The notes under the pieces: generated by a model
What the model was told of the DNA's origin: nothing
The model's input: the letters and a program-made list of their open reading frames with translations, nothing else
Database searches by the model: none
NCBI GenBank assembly: GCA_963974125.1
Contig: CAXBCH010000010.1
Span: forward strand, 44,588-108,587
Reading direction: 5' to 3'
From: Haliea sp963974125
GTDB lineage: Bacteria; Pseudomonadota; Gammaproteobacteria; Pseudomonadales; Halieaceae
Length of the DNA stretch: 64,000 bases
In this document: piece after piece, positions 43,606 through 52,364 of the stretch
Layout: each line of letters opens with the position of its first letter
Position numbering within the stretch: position 1 is the stretch's first letter
Made by a program: the position numbers and the translations under genes

Positions 43606-43789
43606 GGCGATCTGGGGTCTCCCGGTTGTCGTCGGTGTCGAAGATGAGTGCAGAGCTTGAAATCAGTTGGTCCCGAATGATACACAAGCCCGGCCGTGGG
43701 GGGCAGCGGCAGCGTTATCGGGCGGGCGAATTGAAGCGGGTTGGTCCATTCCGTTACACTGCCGCGTTTCCTGCTGACCGGGGCAAATC

Positions 43790-44572
43790 GTGGCGACCAT
43801 CATTACCTGCAATACCAACGGCATTCGCGCCGCTGCCCGCAAGGGTTTCTTCGACTGGCTGGCGCGGCAGCAGGCGGATGTGGTCTGCATCCAGGAAACC
43901 AAGGCCCAGGAAGAGCAGCTCGCGGACCCGGTCTTCAGCCCGGAGGGCTATCACTGTTACTACAACGATGCGCGCAAAAAGGGCTATAGCGGTACCGCGC
44001 TGTATTCCCGGGTCAAGCCGCGAATGGTCGTGACCAGTCTGGGCTGGGAGTCGGCGGACACCGAGGGCCGGTATTTGCAGGCAGACTACGACGGTATCAG
44101 TGTCATCTCCCTGTACCTGCCCTCGGGTACCAGCAGCGATGCGGCGCTGGCAAAGAAGTTCGACTTCATGGAGCAGTTCTACCAGCACCTGCGCGCCCTG
44201 CGCCGCAAGCGTCGCGAGTTCATCATCTGCGCCGACTGGAATATCTGCCACAAGCCCATCGACCTGAAGAACTGGAGGGCCAACCAGAAAAACTCCGGTT
44301 TCCTGCCGGAGGAGCGGGCCTGGCTGGACCAGGTCTACGACGAGCTGGGCTACATCGATTCCTTTCGCCTGGTCAACCAGGAACCGGACCAGTACACCTG
44401 GTGGTCCAATCGTGGCCAGGCCTGGGACAAGAACGTGGGCTGGCGCCTGGACTACCAGGTGATCACGCCGGGGCTCGCGTCCGCTGTAACGGGAGCGGAC
44501 ATCTACAAGGCCCAGCGCTTTTCCGACCACGCGCCGCAGATCATGGAGTACGATTTCGAACTGCGCGCCTGA
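43790..44572 (+). CDS. xthA: Exodeoxyribonuclease III family enzyme
   Basis: The 260-residue enzyme belongs to the AP-endonuclease/exonuclease III family of base-excision repair. Key motifs are CNTNGIRAAARKGF, QADVVCIQETKAQ with the metal-binding glutamate, KGYSGTALYSR, CADWNICH with the Asp/Asn pair, and the final FSDHAPQIMEY with the catalytic histidine. The start is GTG at 43790. It stands alone, divergent from the acyl-CoA synthetase gene. Confidence 0.93.
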   Translation: MATIITCNTNGIRAAARKGFFDWLARQQADVVCIQETKAQEEQLADPVFSPEGYHCYYNDARKKGYSGTALYSRVKPRMVVTSLGWESADTEGRYLQADYDGISVISLYLPSGTSSDAALAKKFDFMEQFYQHLRALRRKRREFIICADWNICHKPIDLKNWRANQKNSGFLPEERAWLDQVYDELGYIDSFRLVNQEPDQYTWWSNRGQAWDKNVGWRLDYQVITPGLASAVTGADIYKAQRFSDHAPQIMEYDFELRA

Positions 44573-44684
44573 GCGCGCGTCGGCCTCATTCACATTGCAG
44601 GGGCAGTGGATTCGCTGTACATTTGCGCCTGCTCTCGACCTTCCACAACTGCCTTTCCCTCTGATGCGTCAACAAGGAGTTTCC

Positions 44685-45020
44685 ATGAGTTTGTTCATTG
44701 CCAGCGCACACGCCCAGGCCGAAGGCGCAGCCCCTGGTGGCGGCGAAATGTTCCAGATCGTCTTCCTGGTCGGCCTTTTCGCACTGTTCTACTTCATCGC
44801 GATCCGCCCCCAGCGCAAGCGCCAGAAAGAACACGCGCAAATGGTGTCGGCGCTGAGCAAGGGCGACGAAGTGGTGACCAGTTCCGGCATCCTCGGTCGC
44901 ATCACCAGCCTGGATGACAACTACATGGTGCTGAACGTCGCCAACAATGTGGACATGAAGTTCCAGCGCATTCATGTCCATGCCGTGCTGCCGAAGGGAA
45001 CCCTCAAGTCCATTGGCTGA
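44685..45020 (+). CDS. yajC: YajC, accessory protein of the Sec translocon
   Basis: YajC is a small inner-membrane partner of SecDF. From ATG 44685 (after AACAAGGAG) it has 111 residues: one membrane helix FQIVFLVGLFALFYFIAIRP followed by QRKRQKEHAQMVSALSKGDE and a VVTSSGILGRI strand, as in the family. It is unusual that secD and secF do not follow; instead the stop overlaps a D-cysteine desulfhydrase-like gene by one base. Confidence 0.94.
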   Translation: MSLFIASAHAQAEGAAPGGGEMFQIVFLVGLFALFYFIAIRPQRKRQKEHAQMVSALSKGDEVVTSSGILGRITSLDDNYMVLNVANNVDMKFQRIHVHAVLPKGTLKSIG

Positions 45021-46036
45021 TGGCCGCGCCTGAGTTCCCACCGCGGGTCGAACTGGCCCGCAGGCCCACCCCCTTGCAATACCTGGCCCGTGCCAGCGAG
45101 CGCTGGGGGCAGGGCCACCGGCTCTGGGTCAAGCGCGACGACCTCAGTGGCTGCCTGCTCAGTGGCAACAAGGTCCGCAAGCTCGAGTTCATCGTCGCCC
45201 ATGCCCTGGCGGAAGGCTGCGACACACTCATTACCTGCGGCGGCCTGCAGAGCAATCACTGCCGCGCCACCGCCTTCGCCGGTGCCCAGCTGGGACTCTC
45301 GGTACACCTGCTGCTGCGCGGGGACGAACCCGCCGCCAGTGAGGGCAACTTCCTGCTGGACCAGCTGGCGGGTGCAACCATCAACTGCTATCCCAAACGC
45401 CAATATGTCAGCGAGTTGCCGGACCTGTTTGCCCACTGGCAGGCGCACTATGCCGGCCTCGGTCGCAAGGCACTGGCGATTCCCACCGGGGGCAGCGATG
45501 GGCTCGGCGTCTGGGGCTATATCGCCGCCTGTGAAGAGCTGGCCGCAGACCTGGCCACCGCGGGCATTGACAGTGCCCATTTGGTGACCGCGACGGGCTC
45601 CGGTGGCACCCAGGCCGGGCTGACTCTCGGCGTCAGCCTGTACGACCTGCCGCTCACCGTGTGGGGGGTGAATGTCTGTGATGACGAGCAGTACTTCCTG
45701 GACAAGGTGGCCGCCGACACCGGCGACTGGCGGGCGCGCTTTCCCGCAGCTCCCGCCGTTACCGTGGAAACCCGGGTGCTGGATGGTTACGTCGGTGCCG
45801 GGTACGGCGTTGCCGGTCCCGAGGTATTCGCGCTGATCGCGGAACTGGCGGCGCTCGAGGGCCTTTTACTGGACCCGGTCTATACCGGCAAGGCATTCCA
45901 GGGCATGGTCGCGGAGCTTGAGGCGGGGCGTTTCCGCGACTGCCAGGATATCGTGTTTCTGCACACAGGGGGTGTCTTCGGGGTCTTCCCGCAGGCACAA
46001 CAGTTTGAGTTCGCCGGCGCCGGGGCGCGCGGCTGA
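45020..46036 (+). CDS. PLP-dependent D-cysteine desulfhydrase / ACC deaminase family enzyme
   Basis: The 338 residues match the family that includes D-cysteine desulfhydrase (DcyD) and ACC deaminase: KRDDLSGCLLSGNKVRKLEF holds the PLP lysine, CGGLQSNHCRATAFAG the substrate and cofactor contact, and ATGSGGTQAGL the phosphate-binding loop. D-cysteine breakdown to pyruvate, sulfide and ammonia is the likely reaction. Nearby cysB and an amino-acid symporter support a role in amino-acid/sulfur metabolism. It overlaps yajC by one base. Confidence 0.88.
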   Translation: MAAPEFPPRVELARRPTPLQYLARASERWGQGHRLWVKRDDLSGCLLSGNKVRKLEFIVAHALAEGCDTLITCGGLQSNHCRATAFAGAQLGLSVHLLLRGDEPAASEGNFLLDQLAGATINCYPKRQYVSELPDLFAHWQAHYAGLGRKALAIPTGGSDGLGVWGYIAACEELAADLATAGIDSAHLVTATGSGGTQAGLTLGVSLYDLPLTVWGVNVCDDEQYFLDKVAADTGDWRARFPAAPAVTVETRVLDGYVGAGYGVAGPEVFALIAELAALEGLLLDPVYTGKAFQGMVAELEAGRFRDCQDIVFLHTGGVFGVFPQAQQFEFAGAGARG

Positions 46037-46053
46037 ATCCAGGGGCGGGCGTA

Positions 46054-47382
46054 ATGACCGATGTGATCACGACCATCAACAGCTGGGCCTGGGGGCCGGT
46101 GATGCTGGTGCTGTTGCTGGGGACGGGCCTGTATCTGAGTATCGGGCTGCGGTTCCTGACCTTGCGCAACATCCCGCGGGCGTTTGCGCTCCTCCTCGGG
46201 GGCAGGGAAGGGCACGGCAAGGGCGATATTTCGCCGTTCAGCGCCCTGATGACGTCCCTGTCGGCGACCATCGGTACAGGCAATATAGCCGGGGTGGCGA
46301 CCGCCCTGGTGCTGGGCGGACCCGGGGCGCTGTTCTGGATGTGGATCACGGCCCTGGTGGGCATGGCGACCAAGTACGCCGAGGCTGTCTGTGCGGTGCG
46401 GTTCCGGGAACAGGATGCCGCGGGCAACTACAGTGGCGGTCCCATGTACTACATCCGCAACGGCCTGCACAAGCGCTGGCACTGGCTGGCCTGGGCGTTT
46501 GCGATTTTCGGCACCATCGCCGGTTTTGGTATCGCCAATACCGTGCAGTCCAACTCCGTGTCCCAGGTGCTGCGGGATTCCTTCGCCGTGCCACCACTGG
46601 CTACCGGGCTGGTGCTGATGGTATTGGTGGCGGCGGTGATCCTCGGCGGAGTGCGACGCATCGCCCGTGTCGCCAGCTGGCTGGTCCCCTTCATGGCCCT
46701 GAGCTACATGCTCATGAGCCTGATTGTCATCATCACCCATATCAGTGCCGTACCGGCGGCTGTGGCGGTCATCGTGGAGTCCGCCTTCACCGGTTCCGCA
46801 GCTACCGGGGGTTTTGCCGGTGCCACGGTCTGGGCGGCGATCCGCTTTGGCGTTGCCCGCGGTGTGTTTTCCAACGAGGCGGGCCTCGGCAGCGCGCCCA
46901 TCGCCCATGCCGCGGCCCGCACCGATCAACCGGTACACCAGGGCATGATTGCAATGCTCGGTACGTTCATCGACACCCTGGTGGTGTGCACCATGACCGG
47001 CCTGGTGATCGTGATCATGGATGTCCTGCCCTCCGGCGTCAGCGGCGCCAGCCTGACTTCCATGGCCTTTGCCGACGGCATGCCCGGCGGGCAGTACGTG
47101 GTCAGCCTGGGCCTGTGCCTGTTCGCCTTTACCACCATGATTGGCTGGTCTTTTTACGGCGAACGTTGCGCGGTATTCCTGTTTGGGGTTCGGGCCAGCC
47201 TGCCGTTCCGCCTGCTGTGGGTGGCCGCGATCCCGGTCGGCACCATGATCGAACTGGAGCTGGTCTGGTTGATTGCCGATACGCTCAATGCGTTCATGGC
47301 CATTCCCAACCTCATTGCGCTGCTGTTGCTGGGGCCGCTGGTCTTCCGTATCAGCAGGGACTACTTCAAGGCGGAGTCGTGA
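46054..47382 (+). CDS. AGCS-family sodium:alanine/glycine symporter
   Basis: The 442-residue membrane protein fits the AGCS family: LSATIGTGNIAGVATALVLG, a GGPMYYIRNGL segment, NEAGLGSAPIAHAAA and IGWSFYGERC are its conserved blocks. It should import alanine, glycine or similar amino acids with sodium. It lies 17 bases after the D-cysteine desulfhydrase-like gene, so the pair may import and break down a small D- or L-amino acid. Confidence 0.93.
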   Translation: MTDVITTINSWAWGPVMLVLLLGTGLYLSIGLRFLTLRNIPRAFALLLGGREGHGKGDISPFSALMTSLSATIGTGNIAGVATALVLGGPGALFWMWITALVGMATKYAEAVCAVRFREQDAAGNYSGGPMYYIRNGLHKRWHWLAWAFAIFGTIAGFGIANTVQSNSVSQVLRDSFAVPPLATGLVLMVLVAAVILGGVRRIARVASWLVPFMALSYMLMSLIVIITHISAVPAAVAVIVESAFTGSAATGGFAGATVWAAIRFGVARGVFSNEAGLGSAPIAHAAARTDQPVHQGMIAMLGTFIDTLVVCTMTGLVIVIMDVLPSGVSGASLTSMAFADGMPGGQYVVSLGLCLFAFTTMIGWSFYGERCAVFLFGVRASLPFRLLWVAAIPVGTMIELELVWLIADTLNAFMAIPNLIALLLLGPLVFRISRDYFKAES

Positions 47383-47449
47383 TGACTCATCGTCCGGGGC
47401 ATACCCGTCGCAGCTATGCGGGCCAATGTACAAGAGGTAAACTCGGTCC

Positions 47450-48349
47450 ATGGCTGAAGACATTTCCAACAAGCTGGTAATCGCGATTTCCTCCCGGGCA
47501 TTGTTTGACCTGGACGAGAGCCATCGCGTATTCCAGCAGGATGGCCTGCAGGCCTACTCCGAGTACCAGATTGCCCATGAAGAGGAGCCGCTGCAGCCGG
47601 GGGAGGCGTTCCCGGTGGTGCAAAAACTGCTGCGCCTGAACACCCTGCTCGGTGACAGCGCGCAGGTGGAGGTGGTGTTGCTGTCCCGCAACAGTGCCGA
47701 CACAGGCCTGCGGGTATTCAACTCCATCCAGCATTTTGACCTGCCGATTACCCGGGCCGCCTTCTGTGGTGGGGAGAGTCCCTGGCGCTACATCAACGCT
47801 TTCGGCTGTCAGCTGTTCCTGTCCAATGAAGCAGAGGATGTTCGCTATGCCCTCAACTGCGGCGTCGCCGCGGCGACGCTGGTCTCCAACAAGGGTGGCA
47901 ACAGCGGCTCGGACCAGCTCCGTTTTGCCTTTGATGGCGACGCGGTAGTGTTCTCCGATGAGGCCGAGCGGGTGTACAAGACCGAAGGCCTGGAGGCGTT
48001 CGCCGCCAGCGAGCAGGCAGCGGCGCGGACCCCCTTGAGTGGCGGTCCCTTCAAGCCTTTCCTCGCTGCCCTGCACCGGCTGCAGCAGGCTTTTCCCGCC
48101 ACTGAAGCACCGATCCGTACCGCGCTGGTCACCGCCCGCTCGGCGCCGGCCCACGAGCGGGTCATCCGCACGCTGCGCGCCTGGAACATTCGCATCGACG
48201 AGTCGATTTTCCTGGGCGGGCTCAACAAGACCGAGTTTTTGCGCGCCTACCAGGCAGATGTCTTCTTCGATGACCAGGAGACCCACTGCCAATTGGCCAG
48301 CCCCCACATCGCCACCGGGCATGTGCCTCACGGGGTGGCCAATAATTGA
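47450..48349 (+). CDS. 5'-nucleotidase (cytosolic NT5C1-like)
   Basis: The 299 residues match the bacterial 5'-nucleotidase family related to cytosolic 5'-nucleotidase I. Visible blocks are LVIAISSRALFDLDESHRVF (HAD-like first motif with DLDES), VEVVLLSRNSADTGLRVFNS, FCGGESPWRYINAF and the late IFLGGLNKTEFLRAYQADVF with FFDDQETHC. It should remove phosphate from nucleoside monophosphates in the cytoplasm. Confidence 0.88.
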   Translation: MAEDISNKLVIAISSRALFDLDESHRVFQQDGLQAYSEYQIAHEEEPLQPGEAFPVVQKLLRLNTLLGDSAQVEVVLLSRNSADTGLRVFNSIQHFDLPITRAAFCGGESPWRYINAFGCQLFLSNEAEDVRYALNCGVAAATLVSNKGGNSGSDQLRFAFDGDAVVFSDEAERVYKTEGLEAFAASEQAAARTPLSGGPFKPFLAALHRLQQAFPATEAPIRTALVTARSAPAHERVIRTLRAWNIRIDESIFLGGLNKTEFLRAYQADVFFDDQETHCQLASPHIATGHVPHGVANN

Positions 48350-48379
48350 GCCGTTTGTCGGTTCGTTATTCCATTGCTG

Positions 48380-48409
48380 TTGGCAAATGGGACCCTTAAC
48401 TACTATTCT
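48380..48409 (+). promoter_or_regulatory. Possible promoter of cysB
   Basis: TTGGCA (48380-48385) and TATTCT (48404-48409) are 18 bases apart in the gap between the nucleotidase gene and cysB. Each matches the consensus in only four to five of six positions, so this is a weak prediction. Confidence 0.3.
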
Positions 48410-48468
48410 TCATAAGCGATGTGTGCCCATCACGGGAGCGGGCCGCGCTCAGGGGAGTATGCCAGGCG

Positions 48469-49443
48469 ATGAAACTGCAGCAATTACGCTATATCTGGGA
48501 AGTGGCTCACCACGAACTCAACGTGTCGGCGACTGCCCAGAGCCTCTACACCTCACAACCTGGCATCAGCAAGCAGATCCGCCTGCTGGAAGACGAGCTG
48601 GGGGTTGAAATCTTTGCCCGCAGCGGCAAGCACCTGACCCACGTTACACCCGCCGGGGAAGCCATTCTGAAGACAGCGGGGGAGGTGCTGCGCAAGGTCG
48701 AGAGCATCAAGCAGGTCGCCCAGGAATATTCCAACGAAAAGAAGGGCAGCCTCTCGATTGCCACCACTCACACCCAGGCCCGGTACGCCCTGCCGGCGAC
48801 CATTCGCTCCTTTATCGAGCGCTATCCCGATGTGTCCCTGCACATGCACCAGGGCACACCGATGCAGATATCAGAGCTGGCCGCCGACGGCACCGTCGAC
48901 TTTGCCATCGCCACCGAGGCGCTGGAGCTGTTCAGCGACCTGATCATGATGCCCTGCTACCGCTGGAACCGCTGTGTGCTGGTGCCCCGTGACCACCCTC
49001 TGACCCAGCTTTCCGAGCTGACCCTGGAGGACGTGGCCGAGCACCCGATCGTAACCTACGTGTTCGGCTTTACCGGTCGCTCCAGACTGGACGAGGCCTT
49101 CGTCGCCCGCGGCCTGGTGCCCCGGGTGGTGTTCACCGCGGCCGACGCGGATGTGATCAAGACCTATGTCCGCCTCGGCCTGGGCATCGGTATTGTCGCC
49201 GCCATGGCCTACGATGAGCGTGCCGATGCCGATCTGGTAGCGCTGGATGCGAGCAAACTGTTTGCCAGCAGCGTGACCAAGATCGGCTGCCGCCGCGGCA
49301 CCTTTCTGCGCGGCTACATGTATGACTTTATTGAGGATTTTGCCCCGCACCTGACCCGGGAGATAGTGCAGGAGGCCTTCTCCCATCCCAGCAAGACCGA
49401 ACTCGACGAGCTCTTTTCCCACATCGAACTCCCTGTCTACTGA
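48469..49443 (+). CDS. cysB: CysB-type LysR regulator
   Basis: CysB controls sulfate assimilation and cysteine synthesis in response to N-acetylserine. The 324 residues from ATG 48469 start with the family's MKLQQLRYIWEVAHHELNVS and the helix-turn-helix LYTSQPGISKQIRLLEDELG. The effector domain has TTHTQARYALP and HMHQGTPMQISELAADGTVD, both typical of CysB/Cbl. I dropped 16 upstream codons because the CysB N-terminus begins at this methionine. The neighbouring D-cysteine and cystine-type genes could be targets. Confidence 0.95.
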   Translation: MKLQQLRYIWEVAHHELNVSATAQSLYTSQPGISKQIRLLEDELGVEIFARSGKHLTHVTPAGEAILKTAGEVLRKVESIKQVAQEYSNEKKGSLSIATTHTQARYALPATIRSFIERYPDVSLHMHQGTPMQISELAADGTVDFAIATEALELFSDLIMMPCYRWNRCVLVPRDHPLTQLSELTLEDVAEHPIVTYVFGFTGRSRLDEAFVARGLVPRVVFTAADADVIKTYVRLGLGIGIVAAMAYDERADADLVALDASKLFASSVTKIGCRRGTFLRGYMYDFIEDFAPHLTREIVQEAFSHPSKTELDELFSHIELPVY

Positions 49444-49526
49444 TTTTTTTGCCGCGCGGCGCTTGTGGCGGCTGTCGCCCTTGGGTAGATTGTGCCGCTT
49501 TCTGATTCGAGCGGGGAGAACGACAC

Positions 49527-50144
49527 GTGGAACTGGCTTGCCTGGACCTTGAAGGGGTATTGATACCGGAAATCTGGATTGCCTTTGCCGAGCGCACCGG
49601 AATCCCCGAACTGCGCGCCACCACCCGGGACATTCCCGATTACGACGTGTTGATGAAACAGCGTCTGCGCATCCTCGACCAGCACGGACTCAGGATCGAC
49701 GACATCCAGGAAGTGATCGCCACCCTCGAACCCCTGCCCGGCGCCGCCGATTTTCTCGACTGGCTGCGGGAACGTTTCCAGGTCATCATCCTCTCCGACA
49801 CCTTCTACGAATTTTCCGCACCGCTGATGCGCCAGCTCGGCTGGCCGACCCTGTTCTGCCACCGGCTGGAGGTGGACGACAGCGGCCGCGTGGTCGACTA
49901 CAAACTGCGCCAGAAAGACCCCAAGCGCGCCTCCGTACAGGCCCTGCACAGTCTCCACTACCGCATCATCGCCGCCGGCGATTCCTACAACGACACCACG
50001 ATGCTGGGCGAGGCGGATGTCGGCATACTGTTCCACGCGCCGCAGAACGTCATCGACGAGTTTCCGCAGTTCCAGGCGGTGCATGACTTCCCGGCTCTGA
50101 AACAGGCGTTCGTGGATGCCAGCAACAGGCCGCTCACAGTCTGA
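49527..50144 (+). CDS. thrH: ThrH, phosphoserine phosphatase / homoserine phosphotransferase
   Basis: ThrH is a HAD-fold enzyme that dephosphorylates phosphoserine and can pass the phosphate to homoserine. The 205 residues begin with CLDLEGVLIPEIW, where the two aspartate positions of the HAD motif are DLE, and include ILSDTFYEFSAPLM and AAGDSYNDTTMLGEAD. The start is GTG at 49527 after GGGGAGAACGACAC. This form is best known from Pseudomonas and relatives. Confidence 0.95.
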   Translation: MELACLDLEGVLIPEIWIAFAERTGIPELRATTRDIPDYDVLMKQRLRILDQHGLRIDDIQEVIATLEPLPGAADFLDWLRERFQVIILSDTFYEFSAPLMRQLGWPTLFCHRLEVDDSGRVVDYKLRQKDPKRASVQALHSLHYRIIAAGDSYNDTTMLGEADVGILFHAPQNVIDEFPQFQAVHDFPALKQAFVDASNRPLTV

Positions 50145-50152
50145 CCTGACTC

Positions 50153-50180
50153 GCCGACTTGCCGACTTGCCGACTTGCCG
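50153..50180. repeat. 8-bp tandem repeat
   Basis: GCCGACTT is present three times without spacing (50153-50160, 50161-50168, 50169-50176), followed by the partial copy GCCG. It directly follows the thrH stop. Slippage-prone spacer sequence is likely; no hairpin or gene is associated. Confidence 0.9.
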
Positions 50181-50207
50181 GCGCGTAGATTCTGGCGCTC
50201 CGAACAC

Positions 50208-50317
50208 GCGCTGCCCATGCTGCGGCCTCCCGGGACACGCCGCAAGTACATCCATGTAGGCTCGTATCGCGCATCCATGCGCTCAACGGTCCCGGGAGGC
50301 CGCAGCATGCACAGCGC
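50208..50317. repeat. Nested inverted-repeat element, copy 1
   Basis: Arms 50208-50236 and 50289-50317 are inverted repeats of 29 bases with 27 able to pair. They enclose a 52-base core (50237-50288). The core contains two small hairpins built on the same loop, TACATCCATGTA and GCGCATCCATGCGC. Folded, the element would be a long stem capped by two short ones. The core returns inverted in copy 2 with 50 of 52 bases identical, while the arms are different. Confidence 0.92.
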
Positions 50318-50505
50318 TTTACCTTGGGAGTGCAGTCAGGCTTTCCGGTAGCGGACTTGGAGCGGGGAATGGGGACTGCTACGGTTGGAGAGGTCGTGCT
50401 ATGGACAGAGCTCCAATTCGGTAGTGAATTCCAGCTTTGCCGGTAGTGGTTTCGGACAAAATTCTCAGGATTGCGTTTCTTCAGATCCGATGTACTCGGT
50501 GTCAG

Positions 50506-50621
50506 AGGGTGGCGTGTGGCTACGGGGTTTGCGGGACCGTTGAGCGCATGGATGCGCGATACGAGCCTACAGGGATGTACTTGCGGCGAGTCCCGCAAGC
50601 CCCGTAGCCACACGGCGCCCT
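50506..50621. repeat. Nested inverted-repeat element, copy 2 (inverted)
   Basis: Arms 50506-50537 and 50590-50621 pair at 29 of 32 positions; two of the three exceptions are possible G-U pairs. They enclose core 50538-50589, the reverse complement of the copy-1 core except for two bases. One difference falls in a hairpin loop (TCCA to TCCC) and leaves the stem whole. Only the innermost six arm bases (CGGGAC/GTCCCG) are shared with copy 1. Confidence 0.92.
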
Positions 50622-50693
50622 GAGTCGGAGTCCGAATTCCGGACTGTCGAAATGGATTGCCACCAGCCAGGAGTTACCCGGTCCGAACCGCAG

Positions 50694-52058
50694 CTACCTG
50701 AACCGCTGCTCAAGGGTGCTGAGGAATCGGCCCACCTTGTCGTAGGTCTCCTGGTACTCCTGGTCCGCCTCCGAATCCGCCACAATCCCGCCCCCGCCCC
50801 AGCAGCGCAGACTGCCGTGATTGGCCACCAGGCTGCGGATGGCGATATTGCTGTCCATGTGGCCGTCGGCGCTGATGTAGAGCAGGGAGCCGCAGTAGGC
50901 CTCGCGGCTGTGGGGTTCGAGCTCAGCGATGATCTGCATGGCGCGGCGCTTGGGGGCGCCGGTGATGGAGCCGCCGGGGAAGCTGTCGCGCAGCAGGTCC
51001 AGGGGGCCGCGGTCGGGTGCCAGTTCGCCACGAATGGTGCTGACCAGGTGGTGCACCGTCGGATAGGTTTCCAGGGCGAACAGCTGGTCGACGTGAATGC
51101 TGCCGGGCACGCAGCTGTGGCCGAGGTCATTGCGCAGGAGGTCGACGATCATCAGGTTCTCGGCACGATCCTTGGGGCTGTTGCGCAGTTCGCGGGCGCT
51201 GCGCAGGTCGCGAGCGGGATCCGCGAAGCGGGGGCGGGTGCCCTTGATGGGGCGGGTTTCCACCTGCTGTCCCTGCAGGGACAGGAAACGTTCCGGGGAC
51301 AGGCACAGCAGTGCCTGCTGGTCGGCCAGCTGCAGGTAACCGGAGAATGGCGCGGCGGCGACCTCGCGCAGGATCTGGTAGGCGGCAAAGGGATCGCCGC
51401 TGTACGGAGCCTCGAAACGCTGCGCCAGGTTGACCTGGTAGCAGTCTCCGGCCTGGATGTATTCCTGAATGCGGGCAAAGGCTGCCCGGTAGTGATCCCG
51501 GTCGATGCTCGGCGTGAAGCTGCCGAGCAGCTTGAAGTCGTTACCGGGCCCAGGTTCCTGCGCGGATTGGAGTCGCAGCCGCAGCGCCCTGCGGGTAGCC
51601 GGGCTGACCCAGGGCAGGGACACCAGCACGGACCGCCGCAGCAGATGGTCCTGTAGCAGGCACCAGTCGTAGGCGCCGATCCGGGCTGCCGGGGTTGTAA
51701 CCGTACTGGCTTGCGAGTGCACGACGGCGTGCAGGGCGTTGCCGGGCTCGTAGCCCAGGTAGCCAAGCAGGCCACCACAGAAGGGCAGGCGCTGTCCCGC
51801 GGGAGCGATGCCGGCATAGTGTTCCCGATGGTATTGCGCCAGGCTGTCGAAGTAACTCCGCCAGGTGGCAGCCGGTGCGTTCCCAACCGGTGCCGGTGGC
51901 GTGTCGGCATTGGGTGCTGCGACCAGGATGTCATAGCGGCCATTGCCGGCCCAGGGCTGGGCGCTGTCCAGCCAGGCGGGGAAAGGGAGGTCGCGCAGGG
52001 TTGTGAACAGACGCGCGCTGTCGGGCTGCCAGTCCAGCTCGTCAAAGTGCAGGCTCAT
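50694..52058 (-). CDS. pabB: PabB, aminodeoxychorismate synthase component I
   Basis: PabB aminates chorismate to aminodeoxychorismate for folate synthesis. The 454 residues carry the chorismate-binding signature: YQVNLAQRFEA, LCLSPERFLSL, PIKGTRPR with the lysine that distinguishes PabB from TrpE (which has alanine there), RAENLMIVDLLRNDLG and FPGGSITGAPK. No pabA or pabC gene is adjacent. It is divergent to the propionyl-CoA operon. Confidence 0.94.
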   Translation of the reverse strand: MSLHFDELDWQPDSARLFTTLRDLPFPAWLDSAQPWAGNGRYDILVAAPNADTPPAPVGNAPAATWRSYFDSLAQYHREHYAGIAPAGQRLPFCGGLLGYLGYEPGNALHAVVHSQASTVTTPAARIGAYDWCLLQDHLLRRSVLVSLPWVSPATRRALRLRLQSAQEPGPGNDFKLLGSFTPSIDRDHYRAAFARIQEYIQAGDCYQVNLAQRFEAPYSGDPFAAYQILREVAAAPFSGYLQLADQQALLCLSPERFLSLQGQQVETRPIKGTRPRFADPARDLRSARELRNSPKDRAENLMIVDLLRNDLGHSCVPGSIHVDQLFALETYPTVHHLVSTIRGELAPDRGPLDLLRDSFPGGSITGAPKRRAMQIIAELEPHSREAYCGSLLYISADGHMDSNIAIRSLVANHGSLRCWGGGGIVADSEADQEYQETYDKVGRFLSTLEQRFR

Positions 52059-52364
52059 GGCTGGGTACCAATGGGCTGCGCGACAGTGACGCCATGTTGA
52101 CGCTGAGTATTTGCGTAAAGGAACAGGTCAAAAACTACGCAATACGACGATAAAGAGGGGGCAGGGCAGGGCATATGCGGTATCTTTTGCAGTCGCGTTA
52201 GCGGGCCGTTAAATTGACATTCCCACGCCTTGGAATTAATGTGGTGCGCCGAATTTGAGCCGGGGGCGACATCGTAAGCCCGGCCACCGTCACAAGTAAA
52301 CCCGGGAACCTCGACAGAAGGTAGAGGCAGTGGCCGGCTTTTCAGGAAGCGGCGTTGAACCAGC
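52059..52364. other. 306-bp divergent control region
   Basis: The gap between pabB and the carboxylase operon holds the promoter listed below and, in the presumed leader, a GCCGGG...CCCGGC inverted repeat around 52258-52285. It is more AT-rich than its flanks near 52100-52240. I looked for a cobalamin riboswitch because of the B12-dependent mutase downstream and did not find its conserved boxes. No small gene was seen. Confidence 0.6.
52214..52242 (+). promoter_or_regulatory. Predicted promoter of the propionyl-CoA operon
   Basis: A perfect TTGACA lies at 52214-52219. TAATGT follows after 17 bases (52237-52242), or the better matching ATTAAT after 15 bases. The leader to the first ATG would be about 115 bases. 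Confidence 0.45.

Larger units (their letters stand above)
50145..50693. other. 549-bp non-coding region with repeats
   Basis: Between thrH and pabB I see no credible gene. The stretch holds an 8-bp tandem repeat and two large nested inverted repeats, annotated separately. An apparent 159-codon reading frame over it is made of these repeats and has no protein-like pattern; such frames recur wherever these repeats occur. The 188 bases between the two hairpins show no clear signal. Confidence 0.8.

Noticed and set aside
50134..50613. 159-codon minus-strand frame in the gap after thrH
   Set aside because: It consists of the tandem repeat and both hairpin elements in translation and shows no family or codon signal of its own.
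50153..50621. CRISPR-like array
   Set aside because: The 8-bp units have no spacers, and the two large elements are inverted rather than direct repeats; no cas gene is near.
52243..52364. Cobalamin riboswitch before the mutase operon
   Set aside because: The leader has one GC hairpin but none of the conserved B12-box or core segments.
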